Assembly: GCA_027575805.1 (NCBI GenBank)
Contig: JANBPU010000007.1
Location: 62,001-126,000 of the forward strand
Direction: 5' to 3'
Length of the DNA: 64,000 bases
DNA from: Mycoemilia scoparia
Taxonomy: Eukaryota > Kickxellomycota > Kickxellomycetes > Kickxellales > Kickxellaceae
The notes beneath the pieces are model-generated. The model searched no databases and was not told the origin of the DNA. It worked only from the letters and a program-made list of their open reading frames with translations. How positions within the stretch are numbered: position 1 is the first letter of the stretch; each line of letters opens with the position of its first letter. This document shows, in pieces, positions 29,284 through 40,894 of this stretch. Position numbers and translations under genes: made by a program.

Positions 29284-31287
29284 CTAGTTTTGGGCTTTGT
29301 GATTTTCTACAAGATATTCTTTGCACTGATCAACCGACCCTTCAGGATGTTCAAGCTGCCATAGCATCACCGAATCCAAAATTCCCCTTATAGCTGGACC
29401 AGGCTTAACTCCGAGTAATTTTACTGCAGCTTTTCCATCGATTATAGGCTTTTCTTTGTGCACCTGGCACAGATTCCATGTTTCAATTCTATCCAATAGT
29501 TTTATGTATTTTTCGGTAGTTGATGACCATGACCCTTCGTTTTCTGGCATATCCACAATGCATGAGAAGAATATTGCGGAAGGCCACTTGGATCCAATAG
29601 TACGGAGCATTAGGCCTATACCAATAAAGTAAATTGGAATTATGTTAACCTGGGTCCTACCATATATTGTAGCATTGCAATGTATAATATTTTGAAAAGT
29701 ATTACCTAGATCGACTCTGGTAAGAGTGTCATCTTCCATCTTTTGTATGGCATCCCTAATACCCGCCATGGAGTGGTGCAGTACTGTCACTGTATCCATA
29801 TCAGCATTGGATAGCTTAACCCCATCGCGGATTATGGCCTGAGCAGCGGTAATGGGCTTCTTTCCTTGCTTAGCAGTCATATTTTTGAAAGGATACAAGC
29901 ATATGGCCAGATAAACACCTCGGATATCTTCTTTACCAGTAAAAAGCTTACTATCATCTCTATACAAAATGTTATTTTTATAGACATGATCTGCTATTTT
30001 GGCCAACCTTGGTGTAATAGCCGAGTCAAGTGGCGTTCCAGAAGGAGATGCTGCACTATCAACTGTAAAGACATCGTGGAACAGACCATAGCTCTGGATC
30101 ATCTCAATTGACAAAGAGGGATTAGCTCCGGACAGCATCTTGTCAAGCTCAACTCCAACTCTCTCACGGCTGACCTTGATGGCCAAATCACTCTTGATCT
30201 CTGGTCTCTTCATTGCTTCTATAGCTTCCTCAACTATTTTGAAGTTGAATCTGCTCGCAAAACGTATTACTCTTAGAACACGCAATGGATCATCGCGGAA
30301 GGTTTCAAATGGTGCCAATGGTGTTCTAATGATCCCATCTCTCAAATCATCTAACCCCTATTAATAATATCAATGTTTTGAGTTTTGATATCATCCTTAA
30401 TATATATATATATTCTTTGGGATGGCGAGACATGCCAAAAAACAAACCTTTTCTGTGAAATCTTCGACTTTTTCTGTGTGTATGTTATAGAACAAAGCAT
30501 TCATTGTGGTATCACGACGACAAGCATCTTCATAAGGAGTACCGAATTCCTAGATTTACAATAAATTGATGTCAAATCACCAGAACAATACAATCATCTA
30601 CATTGGTTGAGCACACCAATTGATGCTTACAATGGTCGGAATTCTGCTGTCAGTATTATATTTTTCACTGCGCAGGTTTGCAAAATCAATTGACAGCCCA
30701 AATATGATAGTTGTGGCTGTCTCTAGGTGCTTTGACCTTTCTGGATTGAGCTGGATCTTGGCAATATGTTTGGTATTAATACCCTCAGACTTCAAAAAAT
30801 CGTTCACATGAGTGGCAAGCTCATATCCTGTCATGCTGTTCACAGCGATATCGAGGTCATGACATTCTCTCTTCAACAACTTGTCACGAACCCAACCGCC
30901 TGCAACTCGAAGAACTGGTGGCTCCTTATCTGGCTGAGTAAATTTGAGGTGGTCTGACACTCTTCTTAGTAAATCACAGATCTTCTTTTCCTTTTCGGAC
31001 AGATCAATGGTTGAGGAAAACTCGGTGATCTTGACCATCTTGCTATCTGGGACCAAGGATCCTACCCGCTTATGCTTTGGATCTGGACAGCTAATCTCCT
31101 GGTCGGCTTCACGCTTCTTGGAGCCCCGGTCTACAAGCTCTGGTGATGAAATTTTGGAATTCAGTTTCACGAATGAGGCTGCTACTGGAATTGCCTTTTG
31201 AAGTAAATTGTATTTATTGGAAAATGCACGAGCAATTGATGGTAATTTTCGGCTTGTTCGGGTTGATCGGATGAAAACGTGGAGCAT
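29284..31287 (-). CDS. CCA1: CCA tRNA nucleotidyltransferase
   Basis: Adds CCA to tRNA 3' ends in the nucleus, cytosol and mitochondria. Exons are 30631-31287, 30448-30549, 29706-30357 and 29284-29615, giving 580 aa. Class II motifs are visible: RVAGGWVRDKLL and HDLDIA (catalytic carboxylates), ACRRDTTMNALFYN, FRDDPLRVLRVIRFASRF and RERVGVELDKML. The first about 30 residues (MLHVFIRSTRTSRKLPSIARAF) look like a mitochondrial presequence. A second in-frame ATG near residue 83 (SKMVKITEFSS) could start a cytosolic/nuclear form, as alternative starts do in yeast CCA1. The last intron (29616-29705) is 90 nt, a multiple of three, and free of stops. ATG 31287 was chosen because the upstream codon is TTG. 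Confidence 0.93.
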
Positions 31288-32659
31288 CAATACTCAAGAT
31301 CGAAATCTAAATCCATTAGATGCTATACTATAGTTTCTGTGCTTAATATACGTGAGGCAGCACACAACATGATATTTTGATGGCAACATTGTTATGGGGA
31401 AACCTTAAAAATCATATATAATAATCAGCTATAAATTAGAATCTTTAGTGTATGTGGCATATAGCTATATCACTACGGGTAATAAAATGCTTAATCGCCA
31501 TAATCAGCTATACATCATAATATCAAAAAATAAGAACTAGTGAGCGTAGAAATTGGCCCGCCCTGCTCTTGGATATAATAACACCAATCTTATTGATTTG
31601 CGAAATATCAGAATCTATTAAGCTATGGTCATATCACAAGCTCTTACAGTGAGACACTCTTAACAAACAAGAAATGGTGTCCATCAATCCAAAATTGATG
31701 ACCGAGAAAAAATGTGCGAAAGTAAACTGACGCGTTGGATTTTAGCCGGCTAAGACCTTTGTCTCCCATCTGATTATTAAGCCCCTCGTCGCTCTTGATA
31801 ACAAATCATACACACCGATTTTCAGAATGCATATATTTATGGATGTTATTATAACACTACATCCTCGAACAATAGCGAAGTTGAAAATCTGGCAAACAAT
31901 AACAGTAGGTTGCCGCTGCCCTCTTGGTGAGTCGTAGAAGGTTCCAACATCACATTCAAAATTATCAACAATAGCCAGTAACACCATCGGTCCACTCCCC
32001 CCAAGAAAAAATTGCGAAATGAAACCTATTTGTTGCCCAAACAAATCAATGGAATCAAGTGCTTTGGAACCAGAAATGATGTGATCGGAGGTCAAGACCA
32101 CATCATCATTGATGACACACGTTTGGGTTTTTATAGTGGTGAATTCTGTCTGTCTGAATAGGTTGAGGTAACTGATACAAGAAAACAGTTTAGATTATGC
32201 AAATCTGGTCTTCTATGACCAATCACGCAATACTCTGATATGGCTGTAGAGAATATATTTTTTGACTAGAATAGCTATCTAGCTGCTCAACAGAAAGCCA
32301 TCCAAATCAAAATTAGACAATGTTTGAAAGCCACATTTATGTTATTGATCATCAAGAAACGTGTGGTTGTGGTTGTGTGTGTGTGTGTTTCTGACTGCCT
32401 TGTGAAATTCCATTTGACCTTGTTACTTACTAACAAGTATATAAATTACTCACCAAAACCTGCCCCCTTTTTTCTTTCATATTATCAAATTTATTTACTC
32501 CATTTATACTTTATTCATTATTCACAATTCTTAAAAGCTTCACAGAAACTTTTTGTAAAAACTTGCATACTACTTTGTATTATCATCATCTCTTTATCAA
32601 AAGCATACACCAAAACAACTTTATCAATATAATATCACCATTAAATATTATACTTTTCA
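31288..32659. other. Divergent intergenic region between CCA1 and DUG2
   Basis: It holds both promoters. A minus-strand ORF (31742-32101) has no ATG at its start and no family match, and was not called. A GT repeat lies at 32372-32388. Confidence 0.45.
32438..32445 (+). promoter_or_regulatory. Possible TATA box of DUG2
   Basis: TATATAAA lies about 215 bp upstream of the DUG2 ATG and is followed by a pyrimidine-rich leader. The placement fits a fungal promoter, but such motifs are common in this AT-rich DNA. Confidence 0.3.
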
Positions 32660-35600
32660 ATGCCTGGAAATACACAACGAAACACAACAAACCCACACAA
32701 AAGCCCTCTCCCGCCTCCATCCCCTTCAGGTTAGTACTTTTAGAGAAAAGCATTCTATCTTGCTCTGTACCAAATTTGGTTCCCTTTGGCTCGTTTAGTT
32801 AAATTGTTCTTTGAAATTGCCTTCTACTACTACTGCTACTACTGCCTATCTATGATCCTTCTCTGTATCATATACACAAACCTGACTAACAAAACTCTCA
32901 ATGTATGTGACACGATCTTTATTTTTATTTAGGGAGAATACACGGATCATATGAGCATTTTGGCCCAAGCAGTGCGTATATGACATCGCCAGCCCTCAAC
33001 TCTGTCAGTTTTTCTGAGCTCAGTCGCAGCCACTCTAGCGCAAGTCTATATCACCCACTCGGACCATCGAATGGCAACACCGATTCTTTGCCAGTGCGTT
33101 GTCTTCAAACCCTCAGCCAAAAATCTGGACAGCAAGTCCACAGCCCAGCTCCATTTTCGGACGCTGCATCTTCAATGACAACCTCAACACAGCTTACGGA
33201 CTCTGACGCTGTCATGTCTCTTGCACACACCGAAAGGTATGTATTTAGCGGTTCGCAGAATGGAAACATCTATGTCTGGGATCGCGATACATACCAGCTA
33301 GAGCACACAATGGTAGAAGCCCACAAGCGTAGCGTCCTTGCCCTTGTTTTGGATGACGACAATGATATCCTGTTCAGTGCTGGTGGTGACGGAAAGGTCA
33401 AGGCCTGGGACGCAAAGACATTTGCATTCCTTTACTTGATTATTCCTGGCGACAATGTTGGCGCTGTATTGTCGCTGGCTTATTCCAAAAAACACCAGGT
33501 ATTGGTTCTCGGTTGTCAAAACACCAGCATTCAATGGTTTTCGATCAAGCATCGTCACGAGGCAAACCAAGAGGACAAGGACCGTGAGCTTGCAGCTCGC
33601 AGATCAAAGTTCTTTGACAATGCCGCCAGCTGTGGTCAGGTTGATGAGTCAATACTCAAGTCCATCAAAGCCAAGGCCGATGCTGAGGCACTGGCTGACT
33701 ATGAGCTTGTCCACTCACCACTCAATGATGAGTTTGTGATATTTGACAATAGCATCATCCCTCATGCTCATTATGGCTTTGTCTATGCACTGCTTATCGG
33801 AACCCTCCCAGAGACCAGTGAGAGAGAAATCCTGTTTTCTGCTGCAGGTGACGGCGAAATTAAGCTTTGGGAAGTCACTGAAACAGAAGTCAAGCCACTC
33901 AAGTCTATGTACCAAAACCGTGAAGATATCGGAAATATCCACTCTCTAGTCGTTGATGATGGCATGCTTGTTGCAGGATTCCAGGGTGGTGTCATTGAAA
34001 TCTGGGATCTTGAGACTATGCAAAAGATCAAGGTTCTCCGTGGCCACACTGACGATATTCTCTCGCTGGCTTTCAATGATCACCATCTCTACTCGGCCTC
34101 TGCTGACGGCACAATTCGCATATGGGGTCCAAATTTCGACGCCATTGCTTCATTTGACGCCCATCCTGCAGAAAGAGTCCTGAGCATGATGATTTTGGCC
34201 GACGAAGAGCTCATTGTCAGCGGCGGCAGCGATAATACCATCAAGTTCTGGGAAATTCCATTTTTCTCGGACTCCAAGTTCGAGCTTCCCCACGCAAATG
34301 GAAAATCTCCAGCTGTTGTTGCAAAGAGCACAGCCAGCCCTAAAAGGAGGATCAGAAATCAGATGCTTACTTCCCTTGACCAGTGGGTTGGTATCAAATC
34401 GGTTTCTGATGTCCCTGAATTGCAGACAGAATGTCGCAAGGCCGCCCGCTATCTCCGCGATCTTATGCGTCAGCTAGGTGCAATTGAGTCACAGCTCATT
34501 CCCGGCGAAGAGGGCCGCAACCCCATCGTCTATGGTAGATTTGGACCCAGTGGATCTCCTGCTGCTCAGGCCAAGGTATTTGAAGACTTTGAGCTAAACC
34601 CACATGGAGAGGAGCCATTGACTCCCGCTGTACAAAGTGATAAGCATTTGCCCGCCAATGCCCCAACTGTCCTGGTCTATGGCCACTACGACGTGATGCC
34701 ATCTGGAGACCAAAGTCAGTGGGACACTGATCCCTTCAAGATGGCTGGCAGCGGTGGATACCTATACGGCCGCGGCGTTACTGATGACAAGGGTCCTGTC
34801 CTTGCCATCCTGTTTGCAGTCGCTGACCTGCAACGCGAAAACAAGCTTGATATGGATGTAGTATTCTGTATCGAAGGCGAAGAAGAGGCCGGAAGTATTG
34901 GTCTGTATCAAGCTGTAGAGAATCACCGTAACATTTTCGGTCAGCCCAAACTCATTCTTCTCAGCTCCTCATATTGGCTTGGTGAACAAATCCCATGCCT
35001 CACCTATGGAATGCGTGGCTCCATCAGAGCAAGTATTGAGATTGAGAGTTCCCGAAACGCTGATGTCCACTCTGGTGTTTGGGGCGGTGCTGCCACCGAG
35101 CCACTGACCTGGCTCTCACACATTCTATCCAAGATCTCTAGCCCCGACGGAAGGGTTCTTGTTCCCGGGTTTGAGGATGGTGTCGCACCAGTTACCGAAT
35201 CCGAAGAGAAGAACATGCGCGAGCTCGTACACACCATACTTACTAAGGAGGAGCAGCCAGTAATGGTTGGTGGCATTCCATTTACTTCTCATCAGAAAGG
35301 AGACAATTCGGGGCTCGAGGAGCAGCTGTACAACCAGCTGATGAAGCGCTGGCGTTTCCCAACACTCTCAGTTCATCACATCACCGTATCCACATCAGCA
35401 TCTCGTGAAAACACAACTCTTATTCCATCAGCTGCTCGCGCCGATATTAGCATGAGGGTTGTGCCCAAACAGAGCATAAACAAAATTGCCGACCAGTTCC
35501 AGGATTATGTTACCAAGGTTTTCAATGATATTCTTTCCGAAAGCTCTAGTGCTTTGGCCGTTACTGGCAATGCACAGAGAAACATGAAGGATGAGCTTAA

Positions 35601-35988
35601 GCTCCACCTTACTGTTAACCCTGTAGCCAGATGGTGGCTTGCTGATCCCAACCACCCATTCTCCAGTGCGGCACGCGAGGCCATTGCAGCTGAATGGAAC
35701 AGCAGCAGTGGTAGTAGTGCACCATCTACTGATCCCAACAACACCGACCCAAAGGAACAAAACCCTGCCCCATTGCTTATCCGCGAGGGGGGTTCTATTC
35801 CAGCTGTTCCCTGGCTTGAGGAATTCTTTGGGCCCGACGCTACGATCATCAATCTACCCATGGGCCAGAGCACAGACAATGCCCACATGAGTAACGAGAG
35901 AATCAAGCTGGTCAACTTGGTAAAGGGCCGCAATGTCGTTTCCCGCCTACTGCAACTAATCGGTCCACATTTTAATCAAAAGCAATAG
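32660..35988 (+). CDS. DUG2: Dug2-like glutathione-degradation subunit (WD40 + M20 peptidase)
   Basis: With Dug3 (an amidotransferase-type subunit), Dug2 removes the gamma-glutamyl group from glutathione in the cytosol. Exons 32660-32729 and 32933-35988 give 1,041 aa; the join keeps frame from ATG 32660 through SGRIHGSYEHFGPSS into the long exon. The N-terminal half holds WD40 repeats (GNIYVWDRDTYQ, GKVKAWDAKTF, GEIKLWEVTE, GVIEIWDLET, GTIRIWGPN, NTIKFWEIP). From about residue 480 an M20 metallopeptidase domain follows: VLVYGHYDVMPSG near residue 605, YGRGVTDDKGP, CIEGEEEAGS, DVHSGVWGG and QSTDNAHMSNERI. These contain the expected metal-binding His, Asp and Glu residues. A Ser/Thr/Asn-rich insert interrupts the end of the peptidase domain. 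Confidence 0.94.
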
Positions 35989-36016
35989 TTTACTTTTATT
36001 TTTTGCATTTGTGTTA

Positions 36017-36037
36017 CATATATATATATATATATTA
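36017..36037. repeat. (AT)n microsatellite
   Basis: About ten AT units just after the DUG2 stop. Simple repeat. Confidence 0.8.
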
Positions 36038-36260
36038 TTTACTAGTCACTAACCACGGTTTACTCAAACACTTAGTTTCACAGTATCAAAAAAGCATTTT
36101 ACACACAGTCATTTCAAATAAACCATTCAATGATATCTCTTTTATTTGTGCAATTGCCCATAACATTAGCCAACACACTCCTTGATGGGACCATGTTTGC
36201 AAAAACTTGCGATATAGCGAGATGTGTGTTATATGCTATGCTCTTGAAAATTTATAAATC

Positions 36261-37971
36261 ATGGGACCGGTAACTAGAAGTTCGTCGAGAGTTGTGGCAA
36301 AGGTCGCCAAGAGTAAGGCTGGTATAGATAAGCCCTTGAAGGCCAATAATAATCCAGGCATAGAAAAAAGGCCCAAGAAGACAAGAAAAGTAAAAGTCGG
36401 AAATTCTAAAAATGACCAGGATGTCAAAAAGCGGTTGGAGTCTGATCCGGGTGCATCAACAACAAAGGTAATATTTACTATTGTACTTTCCAGGGCCAGG
36501 ATTAAGGTTATTGATGAAATGCCTTCTTGAAACCCTAAATGCATTAACGTGGATGCCGCTTATATATATCTATCTATGTAGCCAAGTGGAAGCAAAAGTT
36601 TCTGGCTGATGAAGGCTGAGCCAGAGTCAAGGATAGTCAAAGGAAAGGATGTCAAGTTTAGGCAAGTGCACATTAGCTGTATTAAACTATTTTGGATTTG
36701 GACAAATAGGTAGTTATTTTTGAAAGGCTAAATGCAGATAGTGCATAATGAGGCATTGGTCAATGAAAATATAGGCCTTGCCTTATGCAAGTTGAAACTG
36801 ACATACTAGTAGAACTTAGTCCTTCAAAAATAATCACTCAAATCTCTGCAGCAACCAATCCAACACATTCTAGAACATCAAATATAGCATTGACGACTTG
36901 GCCGATATGGAAAATCAAACATCCCCATGGGACGGAGTGGTAAATATATGCCTTTTCAGATCAGAGTTGAGCTAAGGGCTACACAAAGAGCACACTAATG
37001 AGCCACTACTACGCACGGTTATAGAGAAACTATGAGGCACGGAATATCATGAGAGATAGAATGAAGATTGGAGACGAGGTAATCACACACACACACAGAC
37101 TTGGCAAAAGGAGTCGTTGATGTTGAGCTCTCTGTGTTACATATGCAACTTTCTAAAGCCGGGTTTCTCTTTGACACACAGGTCCTATTTTACCATTCAA
37201 ACTGTAAACAGCCAGGAATCGCTGGGCTTTGCGAGGTAACGACTTGGTGTAGAATAACGTACAGAGATTTGGCTGCTTTACATGAACATGCATACATACA
37301 GCATGTATATTTGCATCCACCTGCTAACATCACCCATTATTTGGACGCCCTCTAAATGACCTTTAGGTTGTTAGAGATGCATATCCAGACTGTAAGTAGT
37401 AGCTGAGCCATCACTGCCTCATAAGCAGAAAACAAAGCCTAGTTTAAATGCAAAGATAATCCTGATATCTAGTTAAACCCTGGCACATTTTAAAATGCAT
37501 TTTAAACACCTTAGTTACAGCATTCGACAAGGACCACCCCTACTATGACCCCAAATCGGATGAAAAGGCACCAAGGTGGTTTGTGGCAAGTAATACACAG
37601 AGGTCCATGACAGCAGCAACAGCAATACTGTGACCTCCATCTCCTTACAGTATCAGAACCAACTATTATACATTATATAGAAGAAAACACTAGGCAACTA
37701 ATAATCTCTTTATGCATACATGAAAAACAAATGTCTGCTGTTCGTTGCTCTACATGCTTTTTTGTAGGTTGATGTCAAGTTTGTGAGAAAATTCCCACAA
37801 TTAATATTGCTGTCTCGGCTGAAAGAGCACTTGAAGAATAGCAAAAGCGCCGACAGCAGCCCTCTTAAAAACATGGCCCTGCTGAATCGCGGTCGTCTAA
37901 GTGTTCAGCCTGTTTCGAAGGAAGAAATGGAGTTTATCATGAAATTGAGCAGCGGCGATGCTACTCTATAA
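36261..37971 (+). CDS. THYN1: THYN1-like EVE-domain protein
   Basis: EVE domains bind modified bases or RNA; THYN1 is a nuclear protein that binds modified cytosine. Its role in fungi is unknown. Exons: 36261-36467, 36582-36661, 36888-36939, 37025-37078, 37182-37235, 37367-37391, 37515-37585, 37768-37971, giving 248 aa. Residues 1-70 are a Lys/Arg-rich tail typical of nuclear proteins. The EVE domain follows: FWLMKAEPESRI, FSIDDLADM, SPWDGVRNYEARNIMR, VLFYHSNCKQPGIAGLCEV, HPYYDPKSDE, VDVKFVRKF, LLNRGRLSVQPVSKEE. Every family motif crosses or abuts an exon join and supports the model. Intron 36662-36887 has a GC donor. Intron 37586-37767 is best read as GC-AG too, although a weak GTGGCA donor three bases earlier also keeps frame. 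One exon is 25 nt. Confidence 0.92.
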
Positions 37972-38587
37972 AGCATTGGTTGCTGTATACGGGGCGGGTG
38001 GTTGTGGATGATAGCTAAGCGAGAGGAACCAAATATGTATAACTATAGGCACATACCCAGCAATGTGAATACAGATGTATGCCATTTTCGGGCCACACAG
38101 AGTCATGACTCTTGTTGCACTATACAGGATGAGGAGAAGAAGGTCGCTCTTGTGGTGGCAGCTTCCTGGTTGAGAGAGAAAGGGCGCGCTACTAACTAAC
38201 TAGACACACACACACACATTATTATACACACACTTTTCTGCTGTAAATGGAGGAGGAGATATTTTAATGTTATTGATGATTTACAGAATAACATGCTGAA
38301 AATAGCAAGAACAAAATGGTACATACACAAGTAAAAGAAAGAAAGGGGGAGAGAGAAAGTATAGTAGTAAAGCCACGACCAATATATAACAGCAGACTGG
38401 GGTTGGTTAACACAATAAAGTGCAAGCAAATAGGCAGGTAGGCAGTGGCCTACAACACAGCGTTAGAAGAAATGGCCATCATCATCGCACAGGTGCAGCA
38501 AAAGCCCAGAAGCCTTTAGTCTAGGAGTGCCATACGCCGAGAGTGCAAGTGTCTGTGACTGTTGCGAGAGAAAGGAGAGGGCGCTTT
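37972..38587. other. Convergent intergenic region
   Basis: Between THYN1 and the HMG/YABBY-like gene. It contains short AC repeats near 38203-38232. No gene was seen. Confidence 0.5.
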
Positions 38588-38818
38588 TTAGGCCTTGACG
38601 GGCTTTGCGTTTTTGGGATTCATGGGGCTGTTCTTCCAGCCAGAAGCGGCAAGCTTGAAGGCTTCCTTGTGGGCGATGTTGGGGTTGTTCTGCTTAACCC
38701 TAACGAGCTCCTGCTTCATGAAGTCGTTGTACTTGGACATCTTGCGGGTCTTGGTGCCGGCGGCGGGCTTCTTGGCCTTACTGGCTGCGGGGGAGCTGTC
38801 GGACTTGACGCGAGGCAT
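38588..38818 (-). CDS. Small HMG/YABBY-like nuclear protein
   Basis: An intronless 76-aa protein. An Ala/Lys/Pro-rich N-terminus (about 25 residues) precedes a compact block KMSKYNDFMKQELVRVKQ, then NNPNIAHKEAFKLAASGWK. This resembles the C-terminal HMG-like half of YABBY proteins (S-x-Y-N-x-F-x-K-x-E, then N-P-x-I-x-H-x-E-A-F and W). Similar short proteins occur widely in fungi, mostly unnamed. DNA binding in the nucleus is inferred from the fold and basic charge. A TATAAATA element lies 120 bp upstream. Codon use (AAG, AAC, CCC) is biased, which suggests good expression. Confidence 0.85.
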   Translation of the reverse strand: MPRVKSDSSPAASKAKKPAAGTKTRKMSKYNDFMKQELVRVKQNNPNIAHKEAFKLAASGWKNSPMNPKNAKPVKA

Positions 38819-40894
38819 GATGTCGTGTGGATTCTAGAGAGCGGTACCAGATGGTATTAGGAGGAAGTAGTGATAATAATAATGGCGATAGTAGAAATGA
38901 ATGAGGAGAGTAGGCGTGGGTATATTGGAGGGCGTTATATTTATAATGTGAGGAATAAGGGGTTTCTGCTAATGGGCTGGTAGGCAGGGTGTTATGGGCA
39001 GGGTCTGGGCATTTCCATACCACGTTGGAATGTCAGTAGGAGTAGTGGCCAAATACACGATGGCTTCTGCAATAGGTCGATGAGTGGTACATTGACATAC
39101 ACGCATCATGACTGCCTATTCTGGCTATGCTCTGGCCCCAAGGCATGTGCAAATTACGGGGTGCTGTCTGCCATTCTCTTTCACCCACTCTTTTCATAGG
39201 CATAATGACCAGTCGCCGTCCTAGACACGCACACCCAAGACTATTTGTGCGTGTATAATACTATCTACCCTTTTTTATCAAAGAAGGGCGCACTTAGATG
39301 CGGCTAGTATAGAATGTAAAATTCATTAAAGACCAAGATGTGCATACACATAGACAATCAAGGTTGTAGGTAGAAAAATCGAAAAGGTGGAAAAAGCCTT
39401 TGGCATAGCCAGCTGGGCAGCACAATGATTGGCCAGGCCTGACCTCTTTACTCCACTTGGAACAATAGGCCTCGTATATTTTCCACCATAGCACAAGGCA
39501 TTCAGAGAATGCTATCATATATACGATGATGCTTTTTGTAAATTGTGATTTGCTTTTTCGATTGGAATGCAAAAGTGCCCCTTATACGGGTGCCTTTACA
39601 ATGGTGGTGGGTATCACGGACTCCCATTCACCGGCTAATATTTGCTTGTGGTGCATCATCAGCCTTCTGTGTGCGCCAAAACGTTCCTTGGGCTTTTCAC
39701 AGGGCTATTGAGTATTTCGTTCCCTCTATGCAACAGCCACCGACGCGTTCGTGCCCTCTATCTATTAATCTACGATGTTTGAAAAAGAGCAAGTATACTG
39801 CTTGCCCTCAATGCACAAGCTGCGTGGAACGATGTTTTGCCATGCTATGCTATCCAAAGGGGTGAATTTTCGTGAAATTTCCTTGCCTTATTAAATTAAA
39901 TAGTTTAGCTTGGCTGTTTTGGGTATGGGCAGCACATACAGTGCCATTTTTCAATGTTCGACTATGGTCTGTAGAATTTTAACCAATTGTCTCCTCCCCC
40001 ACGCATGCGACTTTTGTGAGGATCAAAGTCGGAAAATTCACGATAGGCTTTTTCAAAATAGCTTTGAAGCACAACACTCAGATCAACAAAATTTCCCTAA
40101 TTGATGTTTTCAGGTACATTGCAACCCCAGAGTTCCAATTTCTTTAATAAATCTTTTTGCCATGTAATTTCTAGGTGATTATCAATGCACTGATCAAAAC
40201 GCCAACCACAATGACGCGAAAACTGTATACGACATGTTGGTCTTCAGCTGCAAAGGGCGTTACGATCATATTTCAATGAGATTGTTGAGACCCTGCTGCT
40301 AGCCAAATAACTTGATAACCTTGGCGTAGTTGCTATTGTTTTGTGGGTAATAGAGTCAAGTGTATATGATATATGTGTCAAATGACCCATATTGACACAT
40401 AAAAGGCATTGAAGCTAAATACATAGCTTCTTTTGAAAGAATCCCTCACACAATAGTTAAACAGTAGTGATAAGCTCTCATGACTTAGAGGTGCAATAAT
40501 ATTTGGCAATGTGATAGCTAAACTTTAGGGTTTACAAATCAGCAAGAGGAGGAACTTTGGTCACGCTTGCTCACACTACAGCCTTTTTGATGTAGCTTTC
40601 TCATTCATTAAGGCTGGAACTTGATCAAATAAAATCATTTGGATTAGAATTGAAACCCATAGAGCTTTCTTACAAAAAGGACCCAGTCAATAACAGCCAT
40701 TATTGTTAGTTGAGATTGATTTCATTCACACAACTTTAGCAACACAAGCTAAAACTCCAATTTTTAATGTATTTTTGCTGCGCTGTATATACTGCCTAAA
40801 AATATACCAATATATATACATCCCTATCTATCTATTCTATCGGCTCCCAGTCACTTTCTAGGGCAAAATTTATTTGGTCTAAGGAAATGTTAGA
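38819..40894. other. 2 kb intergenic region, no gene seen
   Basis: Between two divergently transcribed genes. Several ORFs of 60-106 aa (for example 39545-39865) have no recognisable domain and no plausible splicing partners. Confidence 0.45.
38938..38945 (-). promoter_or_regulatory. Possible TATA box of the HMG/YABBY-like gene
   Basis: TATAAATA on the minus strand, 120 bp upstream of ATG 38818, in otherwise less AT-rich sequence. Position and sequence suit a core promoter. Confidence 0.4.

Noticed and set aside
31742..32101. 119-aa minus-strand ORF between CCA1 and DUG2
   Set aside because: The frame opens with GTG and has no ATG before residue 39. No domain is visible and it lies in the divergent promoter region.
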